Shown: positions 43,569-52,575 of the stretch, piece after piece
How positions within the stretch are numbered: position 1 is the first letter of the stretch
Layout: each line of letters opens with the position of its first letter
Source of the DNA: Clostridia bacterium
GTDB taxonomy: Bacteria; Bacillota; Clostridia; Oscillospirales; Acutalibacteraceae
Assembly: GCA_017409265.1 (NCBI GenBank)
Contig: JAFQSY010000037.1
Location: forward strand, 31,230-95,229
Length of the DNA: 64,000 nt
Reading direction: 5' to 3'
The notes under the pieces: model-generated
Told to the model about the DNA's origin: nothing
The model's database searches: none
Seen by the model: only the letters and a program-made list of their open reading frames with translations
Made by a program: the position numbers and the translations under genes

Positions 43569-44495
43569 ATGGATTGGACAGAAATTAAAATTACCGTAAA
43601 CGCTGATGATGTTGACAAAGCAGGCGATATTGCCCAAATGGCAGTGCCTTATGGAATATATATTGAAGACTACCGCACTCTTGAACAGGAGGCGTGGGAG
43701 ATTGCAAGGATTGACCTTATTGATGAGGATTTGCTTGCTAAGGACAGAACAAAGGGTATTGTTCATATTTATATTTCTCCCGAAGAAAACCCTGCAGAGG
43801 CTGTATCTTTCCTTACAGAAAGATTAAGAGCAGAGAGAATTGAAAATGAAATTGACGAATCCGTATGTAAAAATGCGGATTGGGAAAATAATTGGAAAAA
43901 ATATTTCAAGCCTATGCCCGTTGGCGAAAGGCTGCTTATCAGACCCATCTGGGAGCAGGAATTTGATGCGGGCAACAGAGCTGTTCTTCATCTTGAGCCG
44001 GGTCTTGCATTCGGTTCGGGTACTCATGACACAACAAGGCTCTGTCTTGAAACACTTGAAAAATATGCAAATCCGGGAAAGAACGTTCTTGATATCGGCT
44101 GCGGAAGCGGTATTCTCTCAGTTGCGTGTCTTCTTCTCGGTGCGGATGAGGCAGTTGGTGTTGATATTGATGCTCTTGCAGTCAAAACAGCAAGGGAAAA
44201 CGGAAAAACCAACGGATTTGACGAGCCGAAATTTACCGTTCTTCAGGGCTCTACTACCGATAAGGTCAGTGGAAAATATGATATTATTGCTGCAAATATC
44301 GTTGCTGACATCATTATCGGTCTTTGTGAGAATGTTAAGGATTATATGAATCCTGATGCTGTTTTCATTACCTCGGGCATAATTGTTCCCAGAGAGGACG
44401 ATGTTCTTGCTGCTTTTACCGCAAACGGTCTGGAGGTTATTGCACGTCATGAAAGCGGCGGATGGCTCTGCTTTGAAACAAAGGTGGCGAAATAA
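43569..44495 (+). CDS. prmA: Ribosomal protein L11 methyltransferase
   Basis: 308 residues; methylates ribosomal protein L11. An N-terminal substrate-recognition domain (about 1-110) precedes the SAM-binding domain, with PGLAFGSGTHDTTRLCLETL near residue 145, the SAM loop VLDIGCGSGILSVA near residue 175 and ANIVADIIIGLCENV near residue 240. One-base overlap with the next Fe-S protein gene. Confidence 0.94.
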   Translation: MDWTEIKITVNADDVDKAGDIAQMAVPYGIYIEDYRTLEQEAWEIARIDLIDEDLLAKDRTKGIVHIYISPEENPAEAVSFLTERLRAERIENEIDESVCKNADWENNWKKYFKPMPVGERLLIRPIWEQEFDAGNRAVLHLEPGLAFGSGTHDTTRLCLETLEKYANPGKNVLDIGCGSGILSVACLLLGADEAVGVDIDALAVKTARENGKTNGFDEPKFTVLQGSTTDKVSGKYDIIAANIVADIIIGLCENVKDYMNPDAVFITSGIIVPREDDVLAAFTANGLEVIARHESGGWLCFETKVAK

Positions 44496-45163
44496 TGGGC
44501 ATTCAGGAAGAACTCAAGGCTTTTTTGTTTGAAAAGGGTGTTGCCGATGTCGGTTTTTTTAAGGTTGATGAAGGCGAGGAAGTCCTGCCTTACGGCGTCA
44601 GCATTGTTGCAAGGCTCTCGGAAAGCATTATTGACGAGATTGAAGATGAGCCTACTCATACCTATTTCAACCATTACCGTAACGTAAATGCCTTTATTGA
44701 TTCAATGCTTCTGCAGGCAGGAATGTTTCTTCAAAGAAAAGGATATAAATACATAACTGTTGCCGCTTCACAGAGCATTAACAAAGACGGATGGAATTAT
44801 ATGGCGAGATATTCGCATAAAAAGGGCGCTTGCCTTGCAGGTCTTGGCTCAATCGGCAGAAATTCGCTGTTTTTGCACAATGAATACGGCAGCTATGTCC
44901 GCCTGGGAACACTTTTCACGGACTGTCCGTTTGAATGCAACAATACTCTTGCAAAATGCGTGTGCAGCGGCTGTGATATATGCGTTAAGGCATGCCCTGC
45001 AAAGGCTATTAAGGGCGGCGAATGGACTCCCGGAACTCCGAGAGAAGTAATCTTTGATCCCGAGGCATGCAGTCAGTATATGAAAACAAAGTTTCAGAAA
45101 ATCGGTAGGGGTGCTGTTTGCGGAATCTGCATGAAGGTCTGTCCTATGAATAAACCGAGGTGA
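44495..45163 (+). CDS. Short QueG-like 4Fe-4S double-cluster protein
   Basis: 222 residues ending in a double [4Fe-4S] ferredoxin module: CSGCDICVKACPAKAI near residue 160 and CGICMKVCPMN near residue 210. Upstream are YSHKKGACLAGLGSIGRNSL and FTDCPFECN, seen in epoxyqueuosine reductase (QueG). It is much shorter than QueG (about 380), lacking the C-terminal HEAT-like repeats, and is better called a QueG-like protein of unknown substrate. The 4-base gap to the esterase and overlap with prmA indicate one operon. Confidence 0.8.
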   Translation: MGIQEELKAFLFEKGVADVGFFKVDEGEEVLPYGVSIVARLSESIIDEIEDEPTHTYFNHYRNVNAFIDSMLLQAGMFLQRKGYKYITVAASQSINKDGWNYMARYSHKKGACLAGLGSIGRNSLFLHNEYGSYVRLGTLFTDCPFECNNTLAKCVCSGCDICVKACPAKAIKGGEWTPGTPREVIFDPEACSQYMKTKFQKIGRGAVCGICMKVCPMNKPR

Positions 45164-45167
45164 AATC

Positions 45168-45902
45168 ATGAAAATAATTGAAATAAAACTTACAAATGAG
45201 CTCGCGAGGCTTACGGTATATTTGCCCGATAAATCGCCTGAAATGGCTCATATGGATATAAGACCGGGTGTTCTTGTTATTCCCGGCGGAGGATACAGCA
45301 TGTGCTCTGACCGTGAGGCTGAACCGATTGCTTTTTCGTTTATTGCAAAAGGTTATGCAGCATTTATTCTGCGCTACACAGTAGGTCATAATAAGGGATA
45401 TGATTTTTCAATGCCGTTTGCAGATGTCAACGAAGCAATGAAAATTATCCATGAAAACGCCGATGAGTGGGGCGTTGATAAAGATAAAATTGCCGCAATC
45501 GGATTTTCTGCGGGCGGTCATCTTTGCGCCGCTGTTTCAACAATGGGCGAGTTAAGACCCGCCGCAAGCATTCTTGTTTATCCATGTATTCTTGAGTCAA
45601 TAGGTAAAATTCTTGCATTTCCCGTGCCGGGGCTTGATGATAAGGTTGACGAAAAAACTCCGCCTGCCTTTATTATCGCCGCCTGCGCTGACGACCTTGT
45701 TCCGATTGAAAATTCGCTTGCCTATGCATCGGCGCTTGATAAAGCAAATGTTCCCTTCGAAATGCACATTTATGAAAAGGGATATCACGGTTTTTCACTT
45801 GCCGACAGAACGGTTTATACCAAAGCTGAGGCGGATTACTGTGCGCATATCAGAGGCTGGTTTGACCTTTGCGTAACATGGCTGTCAAAAAGATTTGAAT
45901 AA
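45168..45902 (+). CDS. Alpha/beta hydrolase (acetylesterase/BD-FAE type)
   Basis: 244-residue cytoplasmic esterase. The oxyanion region VIPGGGYSMCSDRE near residue 36, the nucleophile elbow AIGFSAGGHLCAAVS near residue 110 (Ser in GFSAGG), the Asp in ACADDLVPI near residue 172, and the His in EKGYHGFSL near residue 207 form the triad. It resembles acetyl-xylan esterases and feruloyl esterase relatives, so polysaccharide-derived oligomers are likely substrates. It converges on the carbohydrate ABC importer. Confidence 0.85.
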   Translation: MKIIEIKLTNELARLTVYLPDKSPEMAHMDIRPGVLVIPGGGYSMCSDREAEPIAFSFIAKGYAAFILRYTVGHNKGYDFSMPFADVNEAMKIIHENADEWGVDKDKIAAIGFSAGGHLCAAVSTMGELRPAASILVYPCILESIGKILAFPVPGLDDKVDEKTPPAFIIAACADDLVPIENSLAYASALDKANVPFEMHIYEKGYHGFSLADRTVYTKAEADYCAHIRGWFDLCVTWLSKRFE

Positions 45903-45908
45903 TATGAA

Positions 45909-45944
45909 AACGGATGCTGCAGGTTTCTGCAACATCCGTTATTC
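45909..45944. terminator. Bidirectional terminator
   Basis: An 8-bp plus 5-bp stem with one mismatch (45909-45922 with 45927-45940) between the convergent esterase and ABC ATPase genes; T run on the minus strand. Confidence 0.8.
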
Positions 45945-47046
45945 ATATCGCCGCCGTTGAATCCTTATCAAAGAAATGAACGGTATTTTCATCTATATAC
46001 AGCTTAACGCTGTCGCCGCTGCTGATTTTTCTTTCGGTTTTGATTCTGGCAATGTATTTCTGTCCGTTAAGGTCGAAGTAAACGTTGGTTTCATTGCCTG
46101 TCATTTCCGCCAAATCTGCGGTTACGTTAAGAATGCAGCTGCCCTTTTCTTTGTCAGGTGTACTGTCGGAAAGAATATGCTCAGGACGTATTCCGATAAT
46201 AATATCCTTACCGATATAGCTTTCAAGCGCCTGCTTTTTTGATTTCGGAACATCAAGTTCATACTCCGAAAAGCTTATTTTAATATCCTTGCCGCTTCTG
46301 ATGACGGTTGAATCAATAAAATTCATCTGAGGCGAACCGATGAAACCGGCAACAAACATATTTGCAGGCTCATTATAGAGCTTTTGCGGGGTGTCATATT
46401 GCTGAATAACACCCTTATCCATAACAACAATCCTATCAGCCATTGTCATAGCCTCGGTCTGGTCGTGAGTGACGTAAACAAAGGTTGTTTGAAGCTTTTT
46501 ATGAAGCATGGTTATCTGGCTTCTCATTTCTGTGCGCAGCTTTGCATCAAGATTTGAAAGAGGTTCATCAAGCAAAAAAACTTTCGGGTTTCTAACCATT
46601 GCTCTTCCGAGCGCAACTCTCTGGCGTTGCCCTCCGGAAAGTGCTTTGGGCTTTCGGTCAAGATAAGGCTCAATGTCGAGGATTTTTGCAGCCCACATGA
46701 CTTTTTTATCAATTTCTTCTTTAGGTATTTTTTTGAGCTTCAGCGCAAAAGCCATATTTTTATAAACCGTCATATGAGGATAAAGTGCATAGCTCTGAAA
46801 AACCATTGCGATGTCTCTATCCTTCGGCGGAACATCATTGACCTTCTTTTCGTCAATATAAAGTTCGCCCGAAGAAACCCCCTCAAGACCCGCAATCATG
46901 CGGAGCGTTGTTGATTTTCCGCAGCCCGACGGACCGACCAGTACAACAAACTCTTTGTCCTTTATATCAAGCGAAAGCCTCGGAATAACAGTTACCTTGC
47001 CGTTATCAAAGGATTTTGTAACATCTTTAAATTTTATTGTTGCCAT
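45943..47046 (-). CDS. Carbohydrate ABC importer ATPase (MsmK/UgpC type)
   Basis: 367 residues. Walker A is GPSGCGKSTT near residue 38, signature LSGGQRQRVALGRA near residue 134, Walker B VFLLDEPLSNLDAKL near residue 154 and switch His in VTHDQTEAM near residue 190. A C-terminal TOBE/MOE regulatory domain spans about 240-360. It is the last gene of the importer operon. Many Firmicutes share one ATPase between importers; here a dedicated one is encoded. Confidence 0.93.
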   Translation of the reverse strand: MATIKFKDVTKSFDNGKVTVIPRLSLDIKDKEFVVLVGPSGCGKSTTLRMIAGLEGVSSGELYIDEKKVNDVPPKDRDIAMVFQSYALYPHMTVYKNMAFALKLKKIPKEEIDKKVMWAAKILDIEPYLDRKPKALSGGQRQRVALGRAMVRNPKVFLLDEPLSNLDAKLRTEMRSQITMLHKKLQTTFVYVTHDQTEAMTMADRIVVMDKGVIQQYDTPQKLYNEPANMFVAGFIGSPQMNFIDSTVIRSGKDIKISFSEYELDVPKSKKQALESYIGKDIIIGIRPEHILSDSTPDKEKGSCILNVTADLAEMTGNETNVYFDLNGQKYIARIKTERKISSGDSVKLYIDENTVHFFDKDSTAAI

Positions 47047-47060
47047 AGAATTTTCCTCCG

Positions 47061-47903
47061 TTATCCCTTAACTGCTCCTGCAACAACGCCTTTGATAATA
47101 TATTTCTGGCAGAAAAGGTAAAAAATGATAATCGGCAGTATTGTAAGAACAAGCATTGCCATGAGTGCACCCATATCTTTATTTCCGTATCCGCCTGTCA
47201 GCGCCATCTGAACCGCAACGGGCAGAGTTTTGTTTTCTCCCGAACCGAGAACAAGATAAGGAAGAAGATAATCATTCCAGATCCACATTGCGTTGAGGAT
47301 TGCGACAGTGATTGCCGTCGGCTTTAAAATGGGAAATATTACAAGAAAAAAAGTTTTTATCGGGCTGCAACCGTCAATGACTGCCGCTTCTTCAATTTCT
47401 GCGGGTATACTTTTTATAAAGCCTGTGAACATAAAGACAGAAAGACCCGAGCCGAAACCGAGATATATAAATATTATGCCGACAGGGTTATTTAAATGCA
47501 GCTCAAATGCGTAATATGTCATCGTATACATAACCATCTGAAACGGAACAATCATGCTGAAAACAAAAAGATAATAAAGAACCTTTGTGAATCTGTTTTT
47601 AACTCTGACTATATACCATGCAGTCATTGAGGTCATAATAACTATGCCCAGAACTGAGGCTGTTGTTATGAATGCAGAAGTTGCAAACGATTTCATAAAA
47701 TCAGATTGCGTGAAGCCTTTTATGAAATTCTGTATTCCGACAAAGGTATCCTTGTCAGGCAAAGAAAACGGAGCATCGGAGATATAAAAATTACCCTTTA
47801 CGGAGTTGATGAGGATTATTGCAATCGGCGCAAGAAAAATAACTGCCGCTGTTAACAGCAAGGCGTAGATAACAATATTCCGCGCGAGATTTTTAGCTTT
47901 CAT
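47061..47903 (-). CDS. Carbohydrate ABC importer permease (MalG type)
   Basis: 280 residues with six transmembrane segments and the inner-membrane EAA loop (EIEEAAVIDGCSPIKTFFLVIFPIL in parts: EEAAVIDGCSP and FLVIFPILKP) near residue 165, which contacts the ATPase. Belongs to the CUT1 sugar-permease family. Its start overlaps the stop of the other permease gene by one base. Confidence 0.93.
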   Translation of the reverse strand: MKAKNLARNIVIYALLLTAAVIFLAPIAIILINSVKGNFYISDAPFSLPDKDTFVGIQNFIKGFTQSDFMKSFATSAFITTASVLGIVIMTSMTAWYIVRVKNRFTKVLYYLFVFSMIVPFQMVMYTMTYYAFELHLNNPVGIIFIYLGFGSGLSVFMFTGFIKSIPAEIEEAAVIDGCSPIKTFFLVIFPILKPTAITVAILNAMWIWNDYLLPYLVLGSGENKTLPVAVQMALTGGYGNKDMGALMAMLVLTILPIIIFYLFCQKYIIKGVVAGAVKG

Positions 47904-48757
47904 TAATGCTCAACCTCCCTTTGCCTTGTGGCACGAAGCTGAATAAATGCAATCAAAGCAACAATTAAAAAGAAGATAACAGCCTTCGCCTGACCCATTC
48001 CGTGCCATTGCGCAAGCTTAAGACCCGTATGGTCGTAGAATGTTTTAAAAATATCAAGCGCAAGCAGAGAGGTTTCGGGTGCTTTGCCGTTGAGTGCAAG
48101 GTTTTGGTCGAACAGCTTGAAAGAATTTGTAAGAGTTAAAAATGCACAAATAGTCACAGACGGCATAACCATGGGAATTGTAACATGGAGCAGGGTCTGA
48201 AGGGGAGAAGCGCCGTCAATGGCAGCGGCTTCTCCAAGATATTCAGGAATGTTTTGAATACCTGCAATATAAATAATCATCATATATCCGATAAGCTGCC
48301 AGTTCATAAGAATGACAAGACCCCAGAAGCCGTAATCGGGATTGTAGGTTATATCAACCCCGAAAAATCCGAGAATACCGTTGATGATAAGGCTCCAGAT
48401 ATGACCAAGAACAATGCCGCCGATAAGATTAGGCATAAAGAATACTGTTCTGAAAATATTGGTAGCCTTGAGTCCTTTTGTCAGAAGCAAAGCAAGGAAA
48501 AAAGCAATGACATTGATTGTTATAACCGAAACAACCGTAAATTTGACTGTCAGCCAAAGTGAATCAAGAAAGGTTTTGTCGGTCGTGAAAATCTTGATAT
48601 AGTTATCAATGCCGACCCATTTGCTGTCATTAACAACCTTAAATTCCGTAAAAGAGAGATAAACTCCCGTTATAAACGGAATAACAAAGGAAATTAGGAA
48701 CGCGGCAAGGGTCGGCAAAATGAATACAGGGAAAAATTTTTTGAGTGCTTTCTGCAT
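47903..48757 (-). CDS. Carbohydrate ABC importer permease (MalF type)
   Basis: 284 residues from the ATG at 48757 (CGGAGTT upstream), with six transmembrane segments and the EAA loop GEAAAIDGASPLQTLLHVTIP near residue 195 (GEAAAIDGASP). CUT1 family partner of the MalG-type subunit. The open frame extends upstream but would start inside the solute-binding protein gene spacer. Confidence 0.93.
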   Translation of the reverse strand: MQKALKKFFPVFILPTLAAFLISFVIPFITGVYLSFTEFKVVNDSKWVGIDNYIKIFTTDKTFLDSLWLTVKFTVVSVITINVIAFFLALLLTKGLKATNIFRTVFFMPNLIGGIVLGHIWSLIINGILGFFGVDITYNPDYGFWGLVILMNWQLIGYMMIIYIAGIQNIPEYLGEAAAIDGASPLQTLLHVTIPMVMPSVTICAFLTLTNSFKLFDQNLALNGKAPETSLLALDIFKTFYDHTGLKLAQWHGMGQAKAVIFFLIVALIAFIQLRATRQREVEH

Positions 48758-48776
48758 AAAATCAACTCCGAAAAAA

Positions 48777-50159
48777 TTATGCCCCGAATTCGCTCTTCCA
48801 TTCTTCAACAGCCTGCTTTTTTACTTCACTCCATGACATTGTACCCTGTGCATATTTGAGGAGCGAAGCGCCTAAATGGTCTTTGTAATGAACACTGGGG
48901 AAAATTGTGAAATTCCACGGAATATTCGTAACACCATCTTTATTCATCCAACGTACAACCTCTCTTGCAAGAGGGTCATCGGGAGATTCGCCGCTTTCAA
49001 AGGTGTCGAAGGGTGAAATGAAGCCGAGTTCGTCGGTAACAAATTTTTTCCCTTCTTCCGAGCTGAAAAGCCAGAAAAGAAAATCAGCAGCAGTTTTTTG
49101 CTCCGCAGTGCTTGCCTTGGCATTGATGCAGATAAAATTTTCCGTACCGATACAGATGCCTGTTGATTCTTCTCCGTCAATGCCCATATAAATCGGAAGA
49201 AATTTTATATTATCAGCGGAAACCTTGTTGCCCGTAACGTTAAGAATCTGCGAAGCGCCCCAATTTCCGTTTTGAACCATGGCGCATTTACCGAGTGCAA
49301 ATTCAGCCATTGATGCCGTAACATCAACAGTTCCGAGCTGTTTTTTATCGGTTGTTGAATTGTTGATATATAGGTCAAAAATGTTTTTGAAATTATCAGA
49401 ATAGGTGAAATCAATTTCTTTATATTTTTCGTCCGTGAAGTCGATGCTTTTATCAATAAATTCAAATGTCAGTGGAATATTCATAAGATGGGTCTGCCAT
49501 CTCCAGTCCTCTCCCGTTTTTAATGAGGTTGAAGCAAAAACACCGTCAATGCCGAGCTTTTCTTTGTTTTTCTGCATATCTTCAACGACAGCTTTGAGCG
49601 CTGCAAAGCTTGTGATTTCGTCGGCGGAGGTATAATCTGTTGATTTTTCGGGGAGTGCAAAATATGCATCGAGGATTTTTTGATTATAAATAATTCCGTA
49701 GCCTTCAACAACGTAAGGAATGCCGTAAACTCCGCCGTTTAAGGCTATTGCGAGGTTCTTATCATTCAGATGCTTGTAAAGCTCTGTATCCTTTAAATCT
49801 GCACAGTATTCAGACCATGAAGTATAGCCGATAGGGCCGTTAATCTGAAAAATCGTCGGAGCATCGCTCGTTGCCATCCTTGCGGCAAGGGTTGATTCAT
49901 AGGTACCCGATGCGGCAGTTTCTACAACAAGTCTGATTCCTGTTTCTTTTTCATATGCAGCCGAAATTCTGTCATATACCTCGGCGATTTCCGGTTTGAA
50001 ATTAAGATAACGTATTTCCTTGACGGAATTACCTTCTTGATTTGCGGAATTGCTGCTGTTGATTCCCGATGTATCTGTTACGGGATTGCGGTTGCAACCT
50101 GCAAAAGCAAGGATAAGAATTATCGCAGCGGTTAAAACAGAGAATATCTTTTTAGCCAT
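48777..50159 (-). CDS. Extracellular sugar-binding lipoprotein of ABC importer
   Basis: 460-residue family 1 solute-binding protein with a lipoprotein signal: MAKKIFSVLTAAIILILAFAG ends at Cys22, which would be lipidated. A Ser/Asn-rich linker follows, then the binding fold (for example LNFKPEIAEVYDRISAAYEKE, GKCAMVQNGNW, FLFWLFSSEEGKKF). It captures sugars outside the cell for the two permeases downstream. The ligand cannot be read. It is first in the importer operon, with GGAGG-type site and an AT-rich promoter region. Confidence 0.92.
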   Translation of the reverse strand: MAKKIFSVLTAAIILILAFAGCNRNPVTDTSGINSSNSANQEGNSVKEIRYLNFKPEIAEVYDRISAAYEKETGIRLVVETAASGTYESTLAARMATSDAPTIFQINGPIGYTSWSEYCADLKDTELYKHLNDKNLAIALNGGVYGIPYVVEGYGIIYNQKILDAYFALPEKSTDYTSADEITSFAALKAVVEDMQKNKEKLGIDGVFASTSLKTGEDWRWQTHLMNIPLTFEFIDKSIDFTDEKYKEIDFTYSDNFKNIFDLYINNSTTDKKQLGTVDVTASMAEFALGKCAMVQNGNWGASQILNVTGNKVSADNIKFLPIYMGIDGEESTGICIGTENFICINAKASTAEQKTAADFLFWLFSSEEGKKFVTDELGFISPFDTFESGESPDDPLAREVVRWMNKDGVTNIPWNFTIFPSVHYKDHLGASLLKYAQGTMSWSEVKKQAVEEWKSEFGA

Positions 50160-50224
50160 AACTTTTCCTCCAAAAATAACAGTTTGTTAGTATTATGCTC
50201 ATATTTTCCGTTTTAAACATAAAG

Positions 50225-50260
50225 AAAAGCTCTCCCGTTGATTAATGCAGGAGAGCTTTT
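50225..50260 (-). terminator. Terminator of the M23 peptidase gene
   Basis: 11-bp perfect stem (50225-50235 with 50250-50260), 14-base loop and TTTTCTTTAT tail on the minus strand, placed just before the importer operon. Confidence 0.85.
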
Positions 50261-50275
50261 AATCAATATCAATTT

Positions 50276-52486
50276 TTATGAAATATAGTTTCTCGGATTT
50301 CGGGTTTCACCGTTAACAATAACCTCAAAGTGAAGATGAGGTCCCGTTGAGTTACCGGTTGAGCCAACCTTTCCGATGGTCTGACCCGCATCAACATAAT
50401 CACCGACGGAAACGGTTATCGAGCCTTTAACCATGTGAGCATATCTTGTTTTGTAGCCATCGCCGTGGTTGATAAGCACCATATTACCGTAACCCGAGTT
50501 GCTTCGCTGAACAACCTCAACGCGTCCGCTCTTTGATGCAATAACGGGTGTTCCGAGTGCGCCGCCGCCCGAACGGACGAGGTCAATGCCGTTATGCCAG
50601 CCGCTGCTTCTCCATCCGTAAGGCGAGCTTACACGGCGGCAGCTCGGTGCAGGCCAGAGGAAGCCTTTATCGGAAGCTTCGCCGATATAAACTCCGTTAT
50701 ATGAGGTCTTAGAGCCAACTGTTATAATTTCATCAACGGGCTTTTTGATTGTTTCGTAGTCGTAATTGGTGTCGGTTAAAACATCGTTAATATAAATCTG
50801 CGTCTTTATAACTCTTTCAGAGCCGTCAACGCCCTTCTGGATAACTCTTCTGTATCCGCTGTATTTTGAAGCATCATATTTTTTAACGGTTTCATGCTTG
50901 ATATCTCTGATTTCCGATGAGGTAACAATTTTTTTGATGCTTACAAATTTGACGGAACTCTTTGTGATTATCAAATCACCCGGCTGGATTTCATCCCAGT
51001 CGAAATCGGGATTAAGCGCGATAAGGTCATCCTTATTCATTCCCGTTTCGTCTGCTATGGAATCAAGAGAATCTCCGCTTTGAGCAACATAGACCTTTTG
51101 CGCTTCCTTTGTGCCGTCAAGCATTTCGCGAAGCTTTGAGGCATCCCACATAACGCTTTCGTCATCCCGGTAAAGACCTTGAATATAGTCTATCGTTTCT
51201 GCGAAGCCAACAACATAACCGTTTTCTTCCGCGTCTTTTTCATAAGGAGCGAGCAAGTCATAAAAAACGGTTTTTGCATCTGCTTCGTTTTTGACGGCGC
51301 AGATAAATTCGCCGTCAATGTAAATGCCGCAGGCGTGTGTGAGATTGTCAACAGAGTTTTCAATCATTTTATCGGAGATTGCCTGTGCATCCTTGAGTTC
51401 ATCAAGCGAAACAAGAGTAAGGCTGTAATCAGCTGTAAAATTGGATGCGGAAGCGACCGTTGCCTCGATGTTTGTTTCGGAATTTGAAAGAACATATGCG
51501 CTTGAACTTAACCTGTCTTTAACAAGGTTTTTGGCTTCAAGATATACAGACTCATCGCTGATGTATCCGATGCTTTGGTCGTTATAAATAACCTCAAGCG
51601 CAAAGGTGACGGAGTTCCAATAGTTGATTGTTATAAGGAAAATTGCGAATGCAGCAACGGGCATAAGTGTGTTGACTGCAGACTTTAAAAGACCGCGGTG
51701 CTTTTTGATTGCTTTTTTTACATAATGTGAAATAACCGAGGGTAAGGAAAGCGGATTCTTTAATGCTCGCCTTATAACCTTTACCGCACGGTAGATTTCT
51801 TTTCTGAAATGAATTATTTCGTTGATTGTTGCGTCAATGCTGCGCTTTGTGCCCTGCTTTGTACCGTTCATTAACTTAACGATATATCTCTTGAGATGAA
51901 TAAACGGGGCTTTAATAATCTTGAAAACAAAAAGAAAAAGACGGGCAAAGAAGCTGTAAATTTTATCACCTAACAGATAAACCAAGGCATAAGCACCGTT
52001 TTTTTTCGACAAGTCAAATTCGGACTCGGCTGCTTTGAGCGTTTTTTTCTTTTTCGCTTTATGCTTGGCTTCCGTTTTTTTCTCTTCTTTTATTTCAGAC
52101 TCCGGAACAGGTTCGCCGATTATCAGACTGTCTATCCTCTTAAGCTCTTCCTTGACTGTTTCTCTGCTGTCGATTTCGGGCATGAGCTTGTCTAACGCCG
52201 AAGGCTTTGGCTCTTCGGGTTCAGGGTTGTTTTTGCTCTGCGCTGTTTCAAGCTGAAGGGAATATCTTCTTTCGATATCCTCCTTGATTGCCTTCATTTC
52301 ATCGGCACGTCGCTTTTCATCTCTTAGACGAAGTTCTTCTTCGCGGCTTTTTGCTTTTTTTGCGGGCGCTTTTGCATACAGTTGATTAAGGTCATAAAAG
52401 CCGTCGGTTATCTCGTCGAGAGATTTAGGCTTAATGACCTTTTTTTCCTGAACGTCATTATTAACTTTTTTGTTTTCTTTATCCAT
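50276..52486 (-). CDS. Membrane-anchored M23 peptidase with LysM and G5 domains
   Basis: 736 residues from the ATG at 52486 (GGAGCG upstream). A long charged cytoplasmic N-terminus (about 1-265, rich in Lys/Glu and partly coiled) precedes one transmembrane helix near 270-295, then a wall region, LysM (YVAQSGDSLDSIADETG near residue 500), G5 domain (about 555-620), and the zinc peptidase with GWHNGIDL, RYAHM and GPHLHFEV (about 640-736). All metal ligands are present, so it can probably cut peptidoglycan cross-bridges. The basic pre-membrane part is unusually large. Confidence 0.9.
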   Translation of the reverse strand: MDKENKKVNNDVQEKKVIKPKSLDEITDGFYDLNQLYAKAPAKKAKSREEELRLRDEKRRADEMKAIKEDIERRYSLQLETAQSKNNPEPEEPKPSALDKLMPEIDSRETVKEELKRIDSLIIGEPVPESEIKEEKKTEAKHKAKKKKTLKAAESEFDLSKKNGAYALVYLLGDKIYSFFARLFLFVFKIIKAPFIHLKRYIVKLMNGTKQGTKRSIDATINEIIHFRKEIYRAVKVIRRALKNPLSLPSVISHYVKKAIKKHRGLLKSAVNTLMPVAAFAIFLITINYWNSVTFALEVIYNDQSIGYISDESVYLEAKNLVKDRLSSSAYVLSNSETNIEATVASASNFTADYSLTLVSLDELKDAQAISDKMIENSVDNLTHACGIYIDGEFICAVKNEADAKTVFYDLLAPYEKDAEENGYVVGFAETIDYIQGLYRDDESVMWDASKLREMLDGTKEAQKVYVAQSGDSLDSIADETGMNKDDLIALNPDFDWDEIQPGDLIITKSSVKFVSIKKIVTSSEIRDIKHETVKKYDASKYSGYRRVIQKGVDGSERVIKTQIYINDVLTDTNYDYETIKKPVDEIITVGSKTSYNGVYIGEASDKGFLWPAPSCRRVSSPYGWRSSGWHNGIDLVRSGGGALGTPVIASKSGRVEVVQRSNSGYGNMVLINHGDGYKTRYAHMVKGSITVSVGDYVDAGQTIGKVGSTGNSTGPHLHFEVIVNGETRNPRNYIS

Positions 52487-52522
52487 TAATAAACGCTCCG
52501 AATAGAATGAATATATCATCTT

Positions 52523-52551
52523 ATTATAATACTTATAAAAGATATTTACAA
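52523..52551 (-). promoter_or_regulatory. Promoter of M23 peptidase gene
   Basis: Minus-strand TTGTAA (52546-52551), 17-base spacer, TATAAT (52523-52528), 37 bases before the ATG. Confidence 0.6.
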
Positions 52552-52575
52552 GTCTGAAAAAGAAATTTGACTGTT

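Noticed and set aside
43840-44349. 169-codon open frame inside prmA in another frame
   Set aside because: prmA has all family motifs in its own frame; this frame has no recognisable protein features.
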